From Dyella jiangningensis (GTDB lineage: Bacteria > Pseudomonadota > Gammaproteobacteria > Xanthomonadales > Rhodanobacteraceae), in assembly GCF_003264855.1 (NCBI RefSeq), contig NZ_NFZS01000001.1, positions 868,001-932,000 of the forward strand: DNA of 64,000 nucleotides, read 5' to 3'. A program made the position numbers and the translations under genes. A model generated the notes under the pieces. It saw only the letters and a program-made list of their open reading frames with translations. It searched no databases and was not told the origin of the DNA. Shown here piece by piece: positions 9,077-18,670 of the stretch. The stretch's first letter is position 1; every line of letters begins with the position of its first letter.

Positions 9077-9499
9077 CTACATGTCGAACTTGTTGACCTC
9101 GAAACCGCGGCGTTTGTATTCGGTCCAGCGTGTGCGTGAACCATCGCGTTCGGCGGGATCGGCGGCGACGACTTCCAGCACGCGGTCGTAGCGGCCGGGT
9201 GCGCATTCTTCGCGCAGGTTGATCTGCAGCGGACGGTCCGCGGTTTCCACGCCAGGCGGCACGATCAGCACCGCGGTGAACTCGTCGTCATCGTCACCAG
9301 CGAGCTGATGCGTGATGAAGCCGTCCGGGTCGAATTCCCACAGCAGCTCATCGATGGCCTCGGCCTGCGCGAAGTCGCGTGCGAGCACCAGCGTGGGCTG
9401 CTGTGCGGCGAAGGCGCGCTTGGCCAGTTCGCATACCAGCAGCAACGGCTGTTCGCGGAAGCGCGGCTTGTCGATCAGGTAGAAGTCGGCGCGAGGCAT
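9077..9499 (-). CDS. holC: DNA polymerase III subunit chi
   Basis: A 140-residue protein matching the chi subunit of the clamp-loader complex, which joins the psi subunit and single-strand binding protein at the replication fork. The N-terminus ADFYLIDKPRF, the central LLVCELAKRAFA helix, the DELLWEFDPDGFITHQLA motif and the C-terminal RWTEYKRRGFEVNKFDM are family features. The length is normal. It is followed in the same direction by nothing, and lies just downstream of pepA on the minus strand, the holC-pepA order typical of gammaproteobacteria. Confidence 0.9.
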   Translation of the reverse strand: MPRADFYLIDKPRFREQPLLLVCELAKRAFAAQQPTLVLARDFAQAEAIDELLWEFDPDGFITHQLAGDDDDEFTAVLIVPPGVETADRPLQINLREECAPGRYDRVLEVVAADPAERDGSRTRWTEYKRRGFEVNKFDM

Positions 9500-9514
9500 G
9501 GTGGAAGCCTTCGG

Positions 9515-9655
9515 TGATCGTCATTCCGGCGCAGGCCGGAATCCAGTGATGGGAGAATACGGTGACGCGATGACGTAAAGCAGTGTCGTTCTTTCGCGAA
9601 AGCCGTCTTGTATCTCCGCTGGATCCCGGCCCGCGCTGGGGTGACGGGATGGGAA
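9515..9655. repeat. Intergenic repeat of the CCGGN-GCCGG type, two copies in opposite orientation
   Basis: GTCATTCCGGCGCAGGCCGG followed by AATCCAG at 9519-9547, and a mirror version CTGGATCCCGGCCCGCGCTGG-GGTGACGGG at about 9619-9649. Related pieces appear near 13773, 21910, 29300 and 47118. It fills most of the pepA-holC gap and could form a hairpin. Confidence 0.7.
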
Positions 9656-9656
9656 A

Positions 9657-11144
9657 TCATGCGGCGCGATCGATCAGCCATTGCACCAGCAGCGACACAG
9701 GGCGGCCGGTGGCCAAACCCTTGCGGCCTTCGTCCCATGCGGTGCCGGCGATGTCCAGGTGCGCCCAGCGCTGGCCTTCGGTGAAGCGCGACAGGAAGCA
9801 GCCCGCGGTGATCGCACCGGCGTTCTTGCCGCCGATGTTGGCCACGTCGGCGAAGCCCGATTCCAGCTGCACCTGGTAGTCGTCCCACAGCGGCAGGCGC
9901 CATGCGCGATCCAGCGTGTGCTCACCGGCGGCAAGCAGCTCGGCGGCGAGGTCGTCGTGCTTGCTCATCAGGCCGCTGGCGTGCTTGCCCAGCGCGATCA
10001 CGCAGGCGCCGGTCAGCGTGGCCGCGTCGATCAGCACCTTCGGCTGGTACGTCTGCGCCGTGTAGGTGAGGGCGTCGCAGAGGATCAGGCGGCCTTCGGC
10101 ATCGGTGTTGAGCACTTCGATGGTGAGGCCGGAGAGGCTGGTGAGCACGTCGCTCGGGCGATAGGCGTCGCCGTCGGGCATGTTTTCCACCGCCGGTACC
10201 ACGCACACGAGGTTCACCGGCAGGCCCAGCTTCACTGCGGCGACGAAGCTGCCGAGCATGCCGGCAGCGCCACCCATGTCGTACTTCATCTCTTCCATGC
10301 CCGGGCCGGGCTTGAGGCTGATGCCGCCGGTGTCGAAGGTGATGCCCTTGCCGACAAAGGCGTACGGCCTGTCGCCTTCCACGCCACCGGTGTATTCGAG
10401 GACCACCAGCTTGGGCTTGTTGGCCGAGCCGCGACCCACGGCGAGCAGCGAGCCGAAGCCGAGCTCGCCCATCTTCTCGTCGTCCAGCACGGTGCAGCTC
10501 ACCTTGTCGTGCGCGGCGGCGAACTGCTCGGCCTGCGCGGCGATGTAGGCGGGGTTGCAGATGTTCGGCGGCAGGTTGGCCAGCTCGCGTGCGAAGCGCA
10601 CGCCTTCGGCGATGCCGGCAGCCTGCTGCAGGCCGCCCTGTGCGTCGTCGCCCGCGACGAAGGTGATGGCGGTCAGTTCCGGCTGTGCACTCTTCTCGCG
10701 CGGCTTGAACGTAGCGGTGTAGCGATAGGCAGCATAGTCGGCGGCCAGCGCGGCGGTGCGCACGCGCCAGGCGGCGTCATGGCCTGGCACGTCGACTTCG
10801 GCCAGGTAGGACACGGCGCTGTCGACCGGCAGGCGACCCAGCGCGCGCACGGCCTCGATGGCGATCTTCTGGAAGCGTGCACCGTCGAAGGTCTTCTGCG
10901 TTCCCAGTCCCACCACCAGCACGCGCTTGGCAGCCACGCCTTCGGGCGCATACAGCACGGCCGTGGAGCCGGCCTTGCCGGTGATGTCGCCGCTCTCGAC
11001 CTGGCGCTTGATCGCGCCATGCGCGGCGGTGTCCACGCGGGCAGCGGCGCTGGTAAGCATGCCGTTCTCATACACGCCGACCACCACGCAGGGGGTTTCG
11101 ACGGTTTCGGGAGCGGCGGAGCCGAGGCTGAACTGGAGAGTCAT
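9657..11144 (-). CDS. pepA: Leucyl aminopeptidase (cytosol aminopeptidase, M17)
   Basis: A 495-residue M17 metallopeptidase that removes N-terminal residues from peptides, in the cytoplasm, as a hexamer with two metal ions. The C-terminal catalytic half has the family signature NTDAEGRL, preceded by [15 protein letters not shown] and GGAAGML. In E. coli the same protein also binds DNA in XerCD recombination and in carAB control; nothing here shows that directly. It is divergent from lptF across 207 bp, as in many gammaproteobacteria. Confidence 0.95.
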   Translation of the reverse strand: MTLQFSLGSAAPETVETPCVVVGVYENGMLTSAAARVDTAAHGAIKRQVESGDITGKAGSTAVLYAPEGVAAKRVLVVGLGTQKTFDGARFQKIAIEAVRALGRLPVDSAVSYLAEVDVPGHDAAWRVRTAALAADYAAYRYTATFKPREKSAQPELTAITFVAGDDAQGGLQQAAGIAEGVRFARELANLPPNICNPAYIAAQAEQFAAAHDKVSCTVLDDEKMGELGFGSLLAVGRGSANKPKLVVLEYTGGVEGDRPYAFVGKGITFDTGGISLKPGPGMEEMKYDMGGAAGMLGSFVAAVKLGLPVNLVCVVPAVENMPDGDAYRPSDVLTSLSGLTIEVLNTDAEGRLILCDALTYTAQTYQPKVLIDAATLTGACVIALGKHASGLMSKHDDLAAELLAAGEHTLDRAWRLPLWDDYQVQLESGFADVANIGGKNAGAITAGCFLSRFTEGQRWAHLDIAGTAWDEGRKGLATGRPVSLLVQWLIDRAA

Positions 11145-11351
11145 ATCGTGTCCTGCAAGAAAGGTCCAGAAAGGTCTGGACAGGCTAGACTTGGGGTTTG
11201 ACGGGCCCCCGGAAGGGCTACGTCAAGCCCTTCATCTTATCCCATGTCGAGGACCTGTCCCCATGAGCGGGGCGAGAGCGCTTACACTTCACCGTTATTT
11301 GTCGGCTCGCGCGCGACCTTGCCGCGCGGGCCATTGCGTGCGTGAGGGCCG

Positions 11352-12458
11352 GTGCTAAGCATCCTCGATCGTTATTTTTTGCGTGAGCTGGCTCAGACCG
11401 TAGCCGCCACCGCCATCGTGCTGCTGGCCATCATGTCCGGCATCTCGTTCGCGCACGTGTTGCAGCAGGTGGCGAACGGCAGCTTTCCGGCCAGCGTGAT
11501 GTTCCAGGTGCTGGGCCTGAACATGCTCGACGGCCTCACCACACTGCTGCCGCTGTCGGCCTTCCTCGGCGTGCTGCTGGCCCTGGGTCGCATGTGGCGC
11601 GAGAGCGAGATGCACGTGCTGGCTTCCTCGGGCATGGGAGCCTCGGGCCTGCTGCGCCCCATGGGCATGCTCGCTGCGAGCGTGGCTCTGCTGGTCGGCC
11701 TCGTTTCGATGTGGCTCGGCCCGTGGGCCGCGCGCACCTCCGACCAGCTGGTGGCGGCGGCGAACCGATCGGTGATCGCCGCAGGCCTCGACGCCGGTCG
11801 CTTCACCGAACTGCCGGGCAAGGGCGGCATCATCTTCGTCGACCAGCTCAGCCGCGACGGCAGCACGCTGGGAAGCACCTTCATCGCCACCGAACGTGCC
11901 GGCAAGGACAACGTTCCGCATATCAAGCTGGTGACGGGCAAGCGCGGCCAGCTCTACCAGGAGACCGACGGCAGCGGCCGTTTCCTCGCGCTGTGGAATG
12001 GCTTCCAGTACGACATCCCGCTGGGTGCGGACAACTGGCGCAAGATGCAGTACGAGCGCAACGATGCCTCGCTGTCCAACGTGCAGTCGGACAACGACGA
12101 GGAAGATCCCGCGCACTCGCTCACCACGCTGGCGCTGCTGCGCGTCGACAATCCCGATGCGCGCGCGGAATTCGCCTGGCGCACCATTGCACCGGCCATG
12201 ACGCTAGTGCTGCTCGCGCTGGCGTTGCCGCTGTCGCGCCAGAGCCCGCGCGAACCGCGCTTCGGCCGCCTGCTGCTCGCGGTGCTCGCGTTCTACCTGT
12301 ATTACCTGCTGATGGCGCTGTGCCGCGGCCAGATCATCAAGGGCCACTGGCACCATTCGGCGCCGATGTGGTTCCTGTCGCTGATCGTGTTCGGCGTTGC
12401 CGCCTGGATGTTCCGTAGCCAGTACGTCGAGCGCAGGCCGCGAAGGGCGGGTGCCTGA
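11352..12458 (+). CDS. lptF: LPS export ABC transporter permease LptF
   Basis: A 368-residue inner-membrane permease of the LptB2FGC complex, which extracts lipopolysaccharide from the inner membrane. The start is a GTG giving VLSILDRYFLRELAQT, the standard N-terminus of this family. Three helices near the N-terminus (to about residue 120), a periplasmic jellyroll region (about 130-265) and three C-terminal helices are visible. The stop overlaps the lptG start (TGATG), so the two permeases are coupled. Confidence 0.95.
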   Translation: MLSILDRYFLRELAQTVAATAIVLLAIMSGISFAHVLQQVANGSFPASVMFQVLGLNMLDGLTTLLPLSAFLGVLLALGRMWRESEMHVLASSGMGASGLLRPMGMLAASVALLVGLVSMWLGPWAARTSDQLVAAANRSVIAAGLDAGRFTELPGKGGIIFVDQLSRDGSTLGSTFIATERAGKDNVPHIKLVTGKRGQLYQETDGSGRFLALWNGFQYDIPLGADNWRKMQYERNDASLSNVQSDNDEEDPAHSLTTLALLRVDNPDARAEFAWRTIAPAMTLVLLALALPLSRQSPREPRFGRLLLAVLAFYLYYLLMALCRGQIIKGHWHHSAPMWFLSLIVFGVAAWMFRSQYVERRPRRAGA

Positions 12459-13558
12459 TGGCTACGCTGCGCGTCAAGCGTGTCGATTGGCTGGTCGGCA
12501 CGGCGGTATTGGCATCGATCCTGATGGTGTGGCTGGTGATCACCGGCCTCGATGCCGTGGTCCAGCTCATGCGCCAGCTCGGCAACGTGGGCAAGAACGG
12601 CTACACGGTGACCAGCGCCGTGGTGTACGTGCTGGTGACGTTCCCGCGTCGCCTGTACGAGATGTTCGGCAACGCGGCCCTGATCGGCGGCCTGCTGGGC
12701 CTGGGTGGCCTCGCGGCCACGAACGAGCTCACGGCATTGCGTGCGTGTGGACTTTCCAAGCTGCGCATCGCCGTATCGGCGGTGGGCGTGGTGGCCATCC
12801 TGATTCTCGGCGTGGTGATCCTGGGCGAGACGGCGGCGCCGTGGGGTGATCAGAAGGCGCAGGCCATGCAGCTGCGCATGCGTTCCAGCAGCGTGGGCAT
12901 GGGCGGTGCGTCGGGTCTGTGGGCGCGCGATGGCGCGCGCGTCATCAATGCCAAGGGCGTGACGGTCAAGCGCACCGAAACGCATAACGTCGTGCAGTTG
13001 CACGACGTGCGCGTGTTCACGCTGACGCCGGACGGCCAGGTCTCTCGCTTCGATTGGGCGCAGACCGCCGAGCACGACGGTCACCAGTGGGTGATGGACA
13101 AGGTGCGCAGCACCACGCTCGACGACAAGGGCACGCATAGCACCACCGTCGACAGCGAGCGCTGGGATTCGCGGCTCAATCCGCAGGTGCTGGAGCTGTC
13201 GGTGATCCAGCCGCAGTACCAGCCGATGCGCGACCTGCGACGCAACATCAAATACCTGGAACAGAACGGGCAGAACCCCGGCGCCTACGCCAATGCGTTC
13301 TGGGGGCGCGCGCTGTATCCGCTCAACGTGCTGGTGCTGGTGCTGTGCGCTATGCCGTTCTCCTTCGGCACGCTGCGTTCAGGCGGCCTGGGCAAGCGCA
13401 TGTTCATCGGCATGCTGCTGGCGATCGGCTGGTACTTCCTGCAGAAGGCCATGGTGAGCTTCGGCACCGTGTACGGCGTGCCACCGTTGATGGCGAACCT
13501 GTTGCCGGCGGTGATATTGGCGGTGATTGCCTGGCTGTATTTCAGGAAGCACGGGTAG
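12458..13558 (+). CDS. lptG: LPS export ABC transporter permease LptG
   Basis: A 366-residue partner permease of LptF. The N-terminal helix begins RVDWLVGTAVLASILMVWLV, the coupling region contains TNELTALRACGLS, and the periplasmic domain and three C-terminal helices (LNVLVLVLCAMPFSFGTLR onward) follow the family order. It overlaps lptF by one base. lptC, lptA and lptB are not in the window. Confidence 0.95.
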   Translation: MATLRVKRVDWLVGTAVLASILMVWLVITGLDAVVQLMRQLGNVGKNGYTVTSAVVYVLVTFPRRLYEMFGNAALIGGLLGLGGLAATNELTALRACGLSKLRIAVSAVGVVAILILGVVILGETAAPWGDQKAQAMQLRMRSSSVGMGGASGLWARDGARVINAKGVTVKRTETHNVVQLHDVRVFTLTPDGQVSRFDWAQTAEHDGHQWVMDKVRSTTLDDKGTHSTTVDSERWDSRLNPQVLELSVIQPQYQPMRDLRRNIKYLEQNGQNPGAYANAFWGRALYPLNVLVLVLCAMPFSFGTLRSGGLGKRMFIGMLLAIGWYFLQKAMVSFGTVYGVPPLMANLLPAVILAVIAWLYFRKHG

Positions 13559-13884
13559 CGGCGGAATTCGTGTGAAAAGGGACGGTGACGCAAAGGCCAG
13601 AGCGAAGAGCGGATTTTCTCCCTTGTAGGAGCGCACCCAGTGCGCGACCGCAGAGGTCGTTGATGCGTTGCGGTCGCGCACTGGGTGCGCTCCTACAGAG
13701 GTAGGCAAGACTGGCGCGAGGACTGCAACGGAAGACACCGGCTGGTGACCAGCCTCCAGCCATTCAAACGCGTCTCCGGTTCAAACCGGGAAGATGACAA
13801 GGGGAGACTGAGGCGAAAGGCTGTCGCGCACAGGGTGCGCTCCCACGAAAAGCATCATGGGATGTGTCGAAAGAGTAGAGAGGG
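13559..13884. other. Convergent intergenic region with REP elements
   Basis: A 326-bp gap between lptG and the ABC exporter gene. It holds a 74-bp REPIN, a half-size copy of the CCGG-type repeat near 13770-13800 (GTCTCCGGTTCAAACCGGGA) and a single REP arm at 13823-13846. No gene is supported. Confidence 0.75.
13624..13697. repeat. REPIN, 74-bp class
   Basis: Same REP arms as the 83-bp class but a different, shorter spacer: CAGAGGTCGTTGATGCGTTG. The spacer and about 30 bases of left flank are shared with the element at 22303-22376, so these two form a separate subfamily. Confidence 0.88.
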
Positions 13885-15633
13885 CTACTCCTGCGCCACC
13901 TCTGCATCGGGCGCAAATTTCCCCTCTTCAGCGAGACGCGCAAACCCCCCGCCCTGACGAACCAGCTCGTCGAACTTGCCCTGTTCCACCAGCCGTCCCT
14001 GATCCAACACCAGGATCAAATCGGCATTCCTCACCGTCGACAAGCGATGCGCGATCACGAACGTCGTACGCCCCTGCGTGAGCCGGTCGAGCGCTCGCTG
14101 GATGCGTGCTTCGGTGGCGTTGTCGAGCGCGCTCGTCGCTTCGTCGAGGATCAGGATCGGCGCGTCCTTGAGCATGGCGCGCGCAATCGCCAGGCGCTGA
14201 CGTTCGCCGCCGGAGAGCGAGCGGCCGCGTTCGGCGACGAGCGTGTCCAATCCCTCGGGCTTGCGCGAGATGAAGGTGGCCGCTTCCGCCGCCGCCACGG
14301 CTTTCTCGATGGCCGCCGCATCCGCTTCCGGGTCGCCCACGCGCAGGTTGTCGAGGATCGAGCGATAGAACATGCCTGCATCCTGGAACACCACGCCGAT
14401 GTTTCGGCGCAACGATTCCAGCGTCACGTCGCGCACGTCATGGCCATCGATCGTGACGCGCCCCTCGGAAGGATCGTAGGCGCGATAGAGCAGGCTGAGG
14501 GCGGTGCTCTTGCCGGCGCCCGTCGGGCCGACGAGCGCGATGGTGCTGCCGGGTGGCGCATGGAAGCTGAGGCCATGCAGCGCGGGCTGCACCGGGTCGT
14601 AACCGAAGCTCACGCGATCGAAGACGACGTCGCCTTGCACGCGGGGCAGGGCAATGGCGCCGGGTCGGTCTTCAATTTCTGACTTCCGGTCGAGCACGAC
14701 GAAGAAATCACGCAGCGACTGCGACTGGAAGAACAGATTGGAAAGGAACGTGGCGAACTGTTCCAGCCGCCCGATCAGCAGCATCGAGAAGCCGACGAAA
14801 CTGACGATCCCGCCGACGCTGATCTCTCCGCGCGCATGCAGTGCCGCGCCGACGGCGAAGATCGCCACGATGGTCAGCGTACTGGCCGCGCGGTTGAGTA
14901 CCGAAAGAATCGCCCAGCCGCGCAGCACGGGATATTGCGCGTTGAGCGTGCGCGTCATCAGTTCGTGCAGGGCGCGTGACTCGGCGGCGAGGCGCGTGAA
15001 ACTCTGCACCACGGTGACGTTGCCGAACACATCGCCAGCGCGCGTGGCGATCTCGTGGTGGAGTTCCTCCACTTCACCCTGTGCCTTGTGCGTGCGCTGC
15101 ACCGCGACGGCGTTGAAAATGGAAAAGCACAGCAGCAGCGCGATCATCAGCAACGCCAGTTTCCAGTTGAGCCACAGCGCAACAGGGATCATCACGATGA
15201 TCGACAGCAGTGTTGCCAGGTGCTCGCGGAAGAAGCTCAGCCACAGGTTGAACAGGTTGCTGACGCCGACATTCATGATGCGTGACAGGCGGCCCGTGTG
15301 GTATTCGCCATGGAAGGACAGCGGCATTGAGGCGGCATGTTCGAAGAACAGGGCGATGGCCGCGAGCCGGCGTCGGTGCGCGAGGCGATCGGCATGCAAC
15401 GATACCCAGACGTTGGCGAGTACGCCCGCGAAGCCGACGCCCGCCCATAGTCCGATCAGCCGTGCCGCGCGCCCGTTGTCCGCCGTCAGCGCATCGACGA
15501 CGCGACCGAACAGCACGGGTTCCAGGAAGAACACGCCGGCCAGCGCGAGGTTCGCCAGTGCCAGCGTGATCGCCAAACGCCGCTCGGGCGCCAGCAGCCC
15601 GATCACGCGCAGGTACAGACGCAGAAACGACAT
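13885..15633 (-). CDS. ABC exporter, fused permease/ATPase (NdvA/ChvA glucan type)
   Basis: A 582-residue half-transporter. The N-terminal ~310 residues are a six-helix membrane domain (LYLRVIGLLAPERR at the start, a conserved PLSFHGEYHTGRLSRIM loop). The C-terminal ATPase has Walker A GPTGAGKST, signature LSGGERQRLAIARA and Walker B ILDEATSALD. The closest characterised group is the cyclic beta-glucan exporter NdvA/ChvA. No glucan synthase is nearby, so the substrate is inferred only from family resemblance. The start at 15633 (ATG with AAGGAG upstream) is preferred to an in-frame codon ten positions earlier. Confidence 0.85.
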   Translation of the reverse strand: MSFLRLYLRVIGLLAPERRLAITLALANLALAGVFFLEPVLFGRVVDALTADNGRAARLIGLWAGVGFAGVLANVWVSLHADRLAHRRRLAAIALFFEHAASMPLSFHGEYHTGRLSRIMNVGVSNLFNLWLSFFREHLATLLSIIVMIPVALWLNWKLALLMIALLLCFSIFNAVAVQRTHKAQGEVEELHHEIATRAGDVFGNVTVVQSFTRLAAESRALHELMTRTLNAQYPVLRGWAILSVLNRAASTLTIVAIFAVGAALHARGEISVGGIVSFVGFSMLLIGRLEQFATFLSNLFFQSQSLRDFFVVLDRKSEIEDRPGAIALPRVQGDVVFDRVSFGYDPVQPALHGLSFHAPPGSTIALVGPTGAGKSTALSLLYRAYDPSEGRVTIDGHDVRDVTLESLRRNIGVVFQDAGMFYRSILDNLRVGDPEADAAAIEKAVAAAEAATFISRKPEGLDTLVAERGRSLSGGERQRLAIARAMLKDAPILILDEATSALDNATEARIQRALDRLTQGRTTFVIAHRLSTVRNADLILVLDQGRLVEQGKFDELVRQGGGFARLAEEGKFAPDAEVAQE

Positions 15634-15774
15634 GAACGCGGCTCCTTTCCGTCCTCGGTCCATCCTGGCGGATGGTGCCGATGGAGAGGCTAGCCCAATC
15701 GCGAACGGTCTGCCTCGGCGGCATGCCGACGTGATGACGGGCGCACCCTCTGTGCCGCGATGGCGGGCCAGCCG

Positions 15775-16053
15775 TTAGCGCTCCTTCTTGCGGCCTACAT
15801 CGAGCTTGCCGCGGAAGGCGTCTTCAACGACCTGCTCGAAGGCCGTCATGATGTCGCCGCATGTCCGTTCGCTCTCGCCCGTGCGCCTGGCTATTTCAGC
15901 GATGACATAGGCGTGGTTGCGCCGTGCGCCCTTGGACGCACGGCCCCATGCGTCGCCACGGATGGCCGCAAAGGTGTTCAGCACATTCTCGCAGGCCAGC
16001 GGGGCCAGCCGGGTCCGCTCCGCGACTTGCGCCGTCACTTCGGCCCTTCTCAT
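15775..16053 (-). CDS. Small basic protein with two HU-like helical repeats
   Basis: A 92-residue protein; the ATG at 16053 has AAAGGAG upstream. Two segments of about 27 residues resemble each other: VTAQVAERTRLAPLACENVL then NTFAAI, and VIAEIARRTGESERTCGDIM then TAFEQV. Each looks like the N-terminal alpha-hairpin of HU/IHF proteins. The beta-arm that HU uses to grip DNA is absent; instead a basic linker (RGDAWGRASKGARRNH) joins the repeats and a basic tail GRKKER ends the protein. Probably a DNA-associated protein, but this is inference. It is divergent from ltaE and stands alone downstream of nothing obvious. Confidence 0.65.
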   Translation of the reverse strand: MRRAEVTAQVAERTRLAPLACENVLNTFAAIRGDAWGRASKGARRNHAYVIAEIARRTGESERTCGDIMTAFEQVVEDAFRGKLDVGRKKER

Positions 16054-16182
16054 GGCTATCTCCTTTCGTTGGGGGCTGGAAGCATGGGCTGGGCGATTCG
16101 CGCCGGCCCTGATCTGACGCCGGCTTGCCTCGGGGACCGCAAGTGCGCAAGCTGGCCGTCTGTTTTCCGATGAGCGACCACC

Positions 16183-17199
16183 GTGGACACGATCGACCTG
16201 CGCAGCGACACCGTTACCCGTCCCACGCCCGCCATGCGCGCCGCCATGCTGGACGCTGAGGTTGGCGACGACGTGTACGGCGAGGACCCCACCGTCAATG
16301 CCTTCCAGCAGCGCGTCGCCGAGGAGCTGGGCTTCGAGGCTGGTCTGTTCGTGCCTACCGGTACGCAGTCGAACCTGCTGGCGCTGATGTCCCATTGCGA
16401 GCGCGGCGACGAGTACCTGGTGGGCGCGGACGCGCACACCTACAAGTTCGAGGGTGGTGGTGCCGCCGTGCTGGGTTCGATCCAGCCGCAGCCGATTCCG
16501 CACGACGTCGACGGCAGCCTGCCGCTCGACAAGCTGGCGGCTGCCATCAAGCCGGTCGATCCGCACTTCGCCCGCACGCGACTGCTGGCGCTGGAGAACA
16601 CCTGGCATGGCCGCGTGCTGCCGGCGGACTACCTGCGCGCCGCGCATGATTTTGCGCGCGAGCGCGGCCTGGGCCTGCATCTCGACGGCGCCCGCCTGTT
16701 CAATGCCGCGATAGCCAGCGGCGTGAAGGCGGGCGAGATCGCGCGGTATTTCGACAGCGTGTCGGTGTGCTTTTCAAAAGGCCTGGGTGCGCCGGTCGGC
16801 TCGGTGCTGGTGGGCTCGACGGCGTTGATCGACAAGGCGCGGCGCTGGCGCAAGGTGGCGGGCGGCGGCTGGCGCCAGGCTGGCTTGTTGGCCGCCGCTG
16901 CCCAGTATGCGTTGGATCACCACGTCGATCGGTTGGCCGAGGACCATGCACGCGCGGCGGCGCTCGCGGCGGGCCTTGGCGAGATTCCCGGGGTGAAGCT
17001 GCTCGGCCAGTTCACCAACATGGTCTTCATCGACGTGCCGGCTGACCGGTTGCGCGAACTGGACGTCCATTTGCGCGGTGCCGGCGTGCGCATCAGCATC
17101 GGTTATCTGCCGACGCTTCGCCTGGTGACGCACCTGGATGTCGATGACGAGGGCGTTGCGCGCACGGTGGCTGCGTTCCGCAGCTTCTTCACGCGCTGA
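16183..17199 (+). CDS. ltaE: Low-specificity L-threonine aldolase
   Basis: A 338-residue PLP enzyme that cleaves L-threonine and L-allo-threonine to glycine and an aldehyde. The N-terminus TIDLRSDTVTRPTPAMRAAM is the family signature. GDDVYGEDPTVN and the PLP-lysine segment SVCFSKGLGAPVGSVL follow at the expected places. The start is a GTG at 16183; a nearby ATG at 16170 is out of frame. The stop is 15 bases before a REPIN. Confidence 0.94.
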   Translation: MDTIDLRSDTVTRPTPAMRAAMLDAEVGDDVYGEDPTVNAFQQRVAEELGFEAGLFVPTGTQSNLLALMSHCERGDEYLVGADAHTYKFEGGGAAVLGSIQPQPIPHDVDGSLPLDKLAAAIKPVDPHFARTRLLALENTWHGRVLPADYLRAAHDFARERGLGLHLDGARLFNAAIASGVKAGEIARYFDSVSVCFSKGLGAPVGSVLVGSTALIDKARRWRKVAGGGWRQAGLLAAAAQYALDHHVDRLAEDHARAAALAAGLGEIPGVKLLGQFTNMVFIDVPADRLRELDVHLRGAGVRISIGYLPTLRLVTHLDVDDEGVARTVAAFRSFFTR

Positions 17200-17214
17200 A
17201 GCCACTTTCTTTTT

Positions 17215-17296
17215 TGTAGGAGCGCACCCAGTGCGCGAACGCAGACTACGGCATCACCGCTCCGTCGGCTTTTCGCGCACTGGGTGCGCTCCTACA
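17215..17296. repeat. REPIN, 83-bp class (82 bp)
   Basis: Complete pair of inverted REP arms with the usual GGCATCACCGCTCCGTCGGC spacer, between the convergent ltaE and phaZ genes, 15 bases from each stop codon. Confidence 0.9.
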
Positions 17297-17311
17297 GGGC
17301 AGAACGCGAGT

Positions 17312-18574
17312 TCAGGCGCCCTGCTTTACCGGCGTGTTGAACTTGCGGATGAACTCGCGCACCTGCGGATAGACCGTCTGGCGCCAGCGGCGTCCGCTGA
17401 AGATGCCGTAATGGCCCGCGCCTTCCACCACGCGATGCGCGCGCCGTCCCGCCGGAATACCGCTGCACAGGTCGTGGGCAGCCTCGGTCTGGCCCAGGCC
17501 GGCGATGTCGTCCAGTTCGCCTTCCACGGTGAACAGCGCGGTGTCCTTGATGGCCTCGGGGCGCACGCGTTCACCTGCCACGTCCCACAGGCCGCGCGGC
17601 AGCAGGAACTGCTGGAACACGGTGGCGATGGTATCGAGGTAGTACTCGGCCGGCATGTCGAGCACGGCGTTGTATTCGTCGTAGAACCGGCGGTGCGCTT
17701 CGGCATCGTCCTGGTCGCCGCGCAGCAGGCTCTCGTAGAAGTCCCAGTGCGAATTGAGGTGGCGGCCCGGGTTCATCGCGATGAAGCCCGCATGCTGCAG
17801 GAAGCCGGGATACACCTGGCGGCCTTCGCCCGGATAGTTCGCCGGCACCGTATGGATCACGTTGCCCTTGAACCAGCTCAGCGGGCGCGTGGTGGCGAGG
17901 TTGTTGACGCCGGTGGGGTTGCTGCGCGGCTCGATCGGGCCGCCCATCATCGTCATGCTGAGCGGCGTGTCTTCGCCGCGTGCGGCCATCAGCGCCACTG
18001 CAGCCAATACGGGCACGGTGGGCTGGCACACGGAAATCACATGCACGCTCTTGGCGCCGATGTGACGGATGAATTCCTCGATATAGGCCACGTAGTCGTC
18101 GAGATGGAACGGGCCCTCGCTGACCGGCACCATGCGCGCGTCGATCCAGTCGGTGATGTAGACCTTGTGGTCCTGCAGCAGCGTGCGCACGGTGTCGCGC
18201 AGCAGGGTGGCGTGATGGCCCGACAACGGCGCGACCACCAGCACGGCCGGGTCGCTCTTCATCTTCTCGATGGTGTCCGGGTCGTCGCTGAAGCGCTTGA
18301 AGCGCTTGAGCTGGCAGAACGGCTTGTCCAGCACCACGCGCTCGATCACGGCGATTTCCTGGCCGTGCGCGGTCACCTGCGGAAGATTGAAGGCGGGCTT
18401 TTCGTACTCCTTTCCCAACCGGTGCAGCAGCTCATAGCCGGCCGCCAGCCGATCCGCGCCCGGCACATGCGAGAACGGGCTCGTCACGTCGCTGAACATC
18501 TTGGCGCTGGCTTCGGCGTAGTGGCTCAGTGGGCCAAGGATGGCGCGCTGCCACTCATGAATCTGATAGAGCAT
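17312..18574 (-). CDS. phaZ: Intracellular polyhydroxyalkanoate depolymerase
   Basis: A 420-residue cytoplasmic alpha/beta-hydrolase that degrades stored native PHB/PHA granules. The N-terminus MLYQIHEWQRAILGPLSHYA and the segment PAVLVVAPLSGHHATLLRDT match the PhaZ1 family. The nucleophile is a cysteine in the lipase-like box SVCQPT, at residue 183, the same position as in Cupriavidus PhaZ1. The C-terminal histidine is likely in EGAGHYGIFSGRRW. No PHA synthase lies in the window, so granule synthesis must be encoded elsewhere. Confidence 0.93.
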   Translation of the reverse strand: MLYQIHEWQRAILGPLSHYAEASAKMFSDVTSPFSHVPGADRLAAGYELLHRLGKEYEKPAFNLPQVTAHGQEIAVIERVVLDKPFCQLKRFKRFSDDPDTIEKMKSDPAVLVVAPLSGHHATLLRDTVRTLLQDHKVYITDWIDARMVPVSEGPFHLDDYVAYIEEFIRHIGAKSVHVISVCQPTVPVLAAVALMAARGEDTPLSMTMMGGPIEPRSNPTGVNNLATTRPLSWFKGNVIHTVPANYPGEGRQVYPGFLQHAGFIAMNPGRHLNSHWDFYESLLRGDQDDAEAHRRFYDEYNAVLDMPAEYYLDTIATVFQQFLLPRGLWDVAGERVRPEAIKDTALFTVEGELDDIAGLGQTEAAHDLCSGIPAGRRAHRVVEGAGHYGIFSGRRWRQTVYPQVREFIRKFNTPVKQGA

Positions 18575-18670
18575 GCGGTGGAACCGGAAGCGTCGGAATG
18601 CCGCATGTTACCCGGTTTGCGCAAGCCGTGCTGCGCCGCCGCATCGTCTCAATCTTGATGAATCAGCCGC

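Noticed and set aside
8349-9191. A 280-codon plus-strand frame with 56-residue repeats
   Set aside because: It is the 168-bp REPIN array read in frame. The array period is divisible by three, so the frame stays open by chance. No start signal, and the peptide is the usual translation of REP arms.
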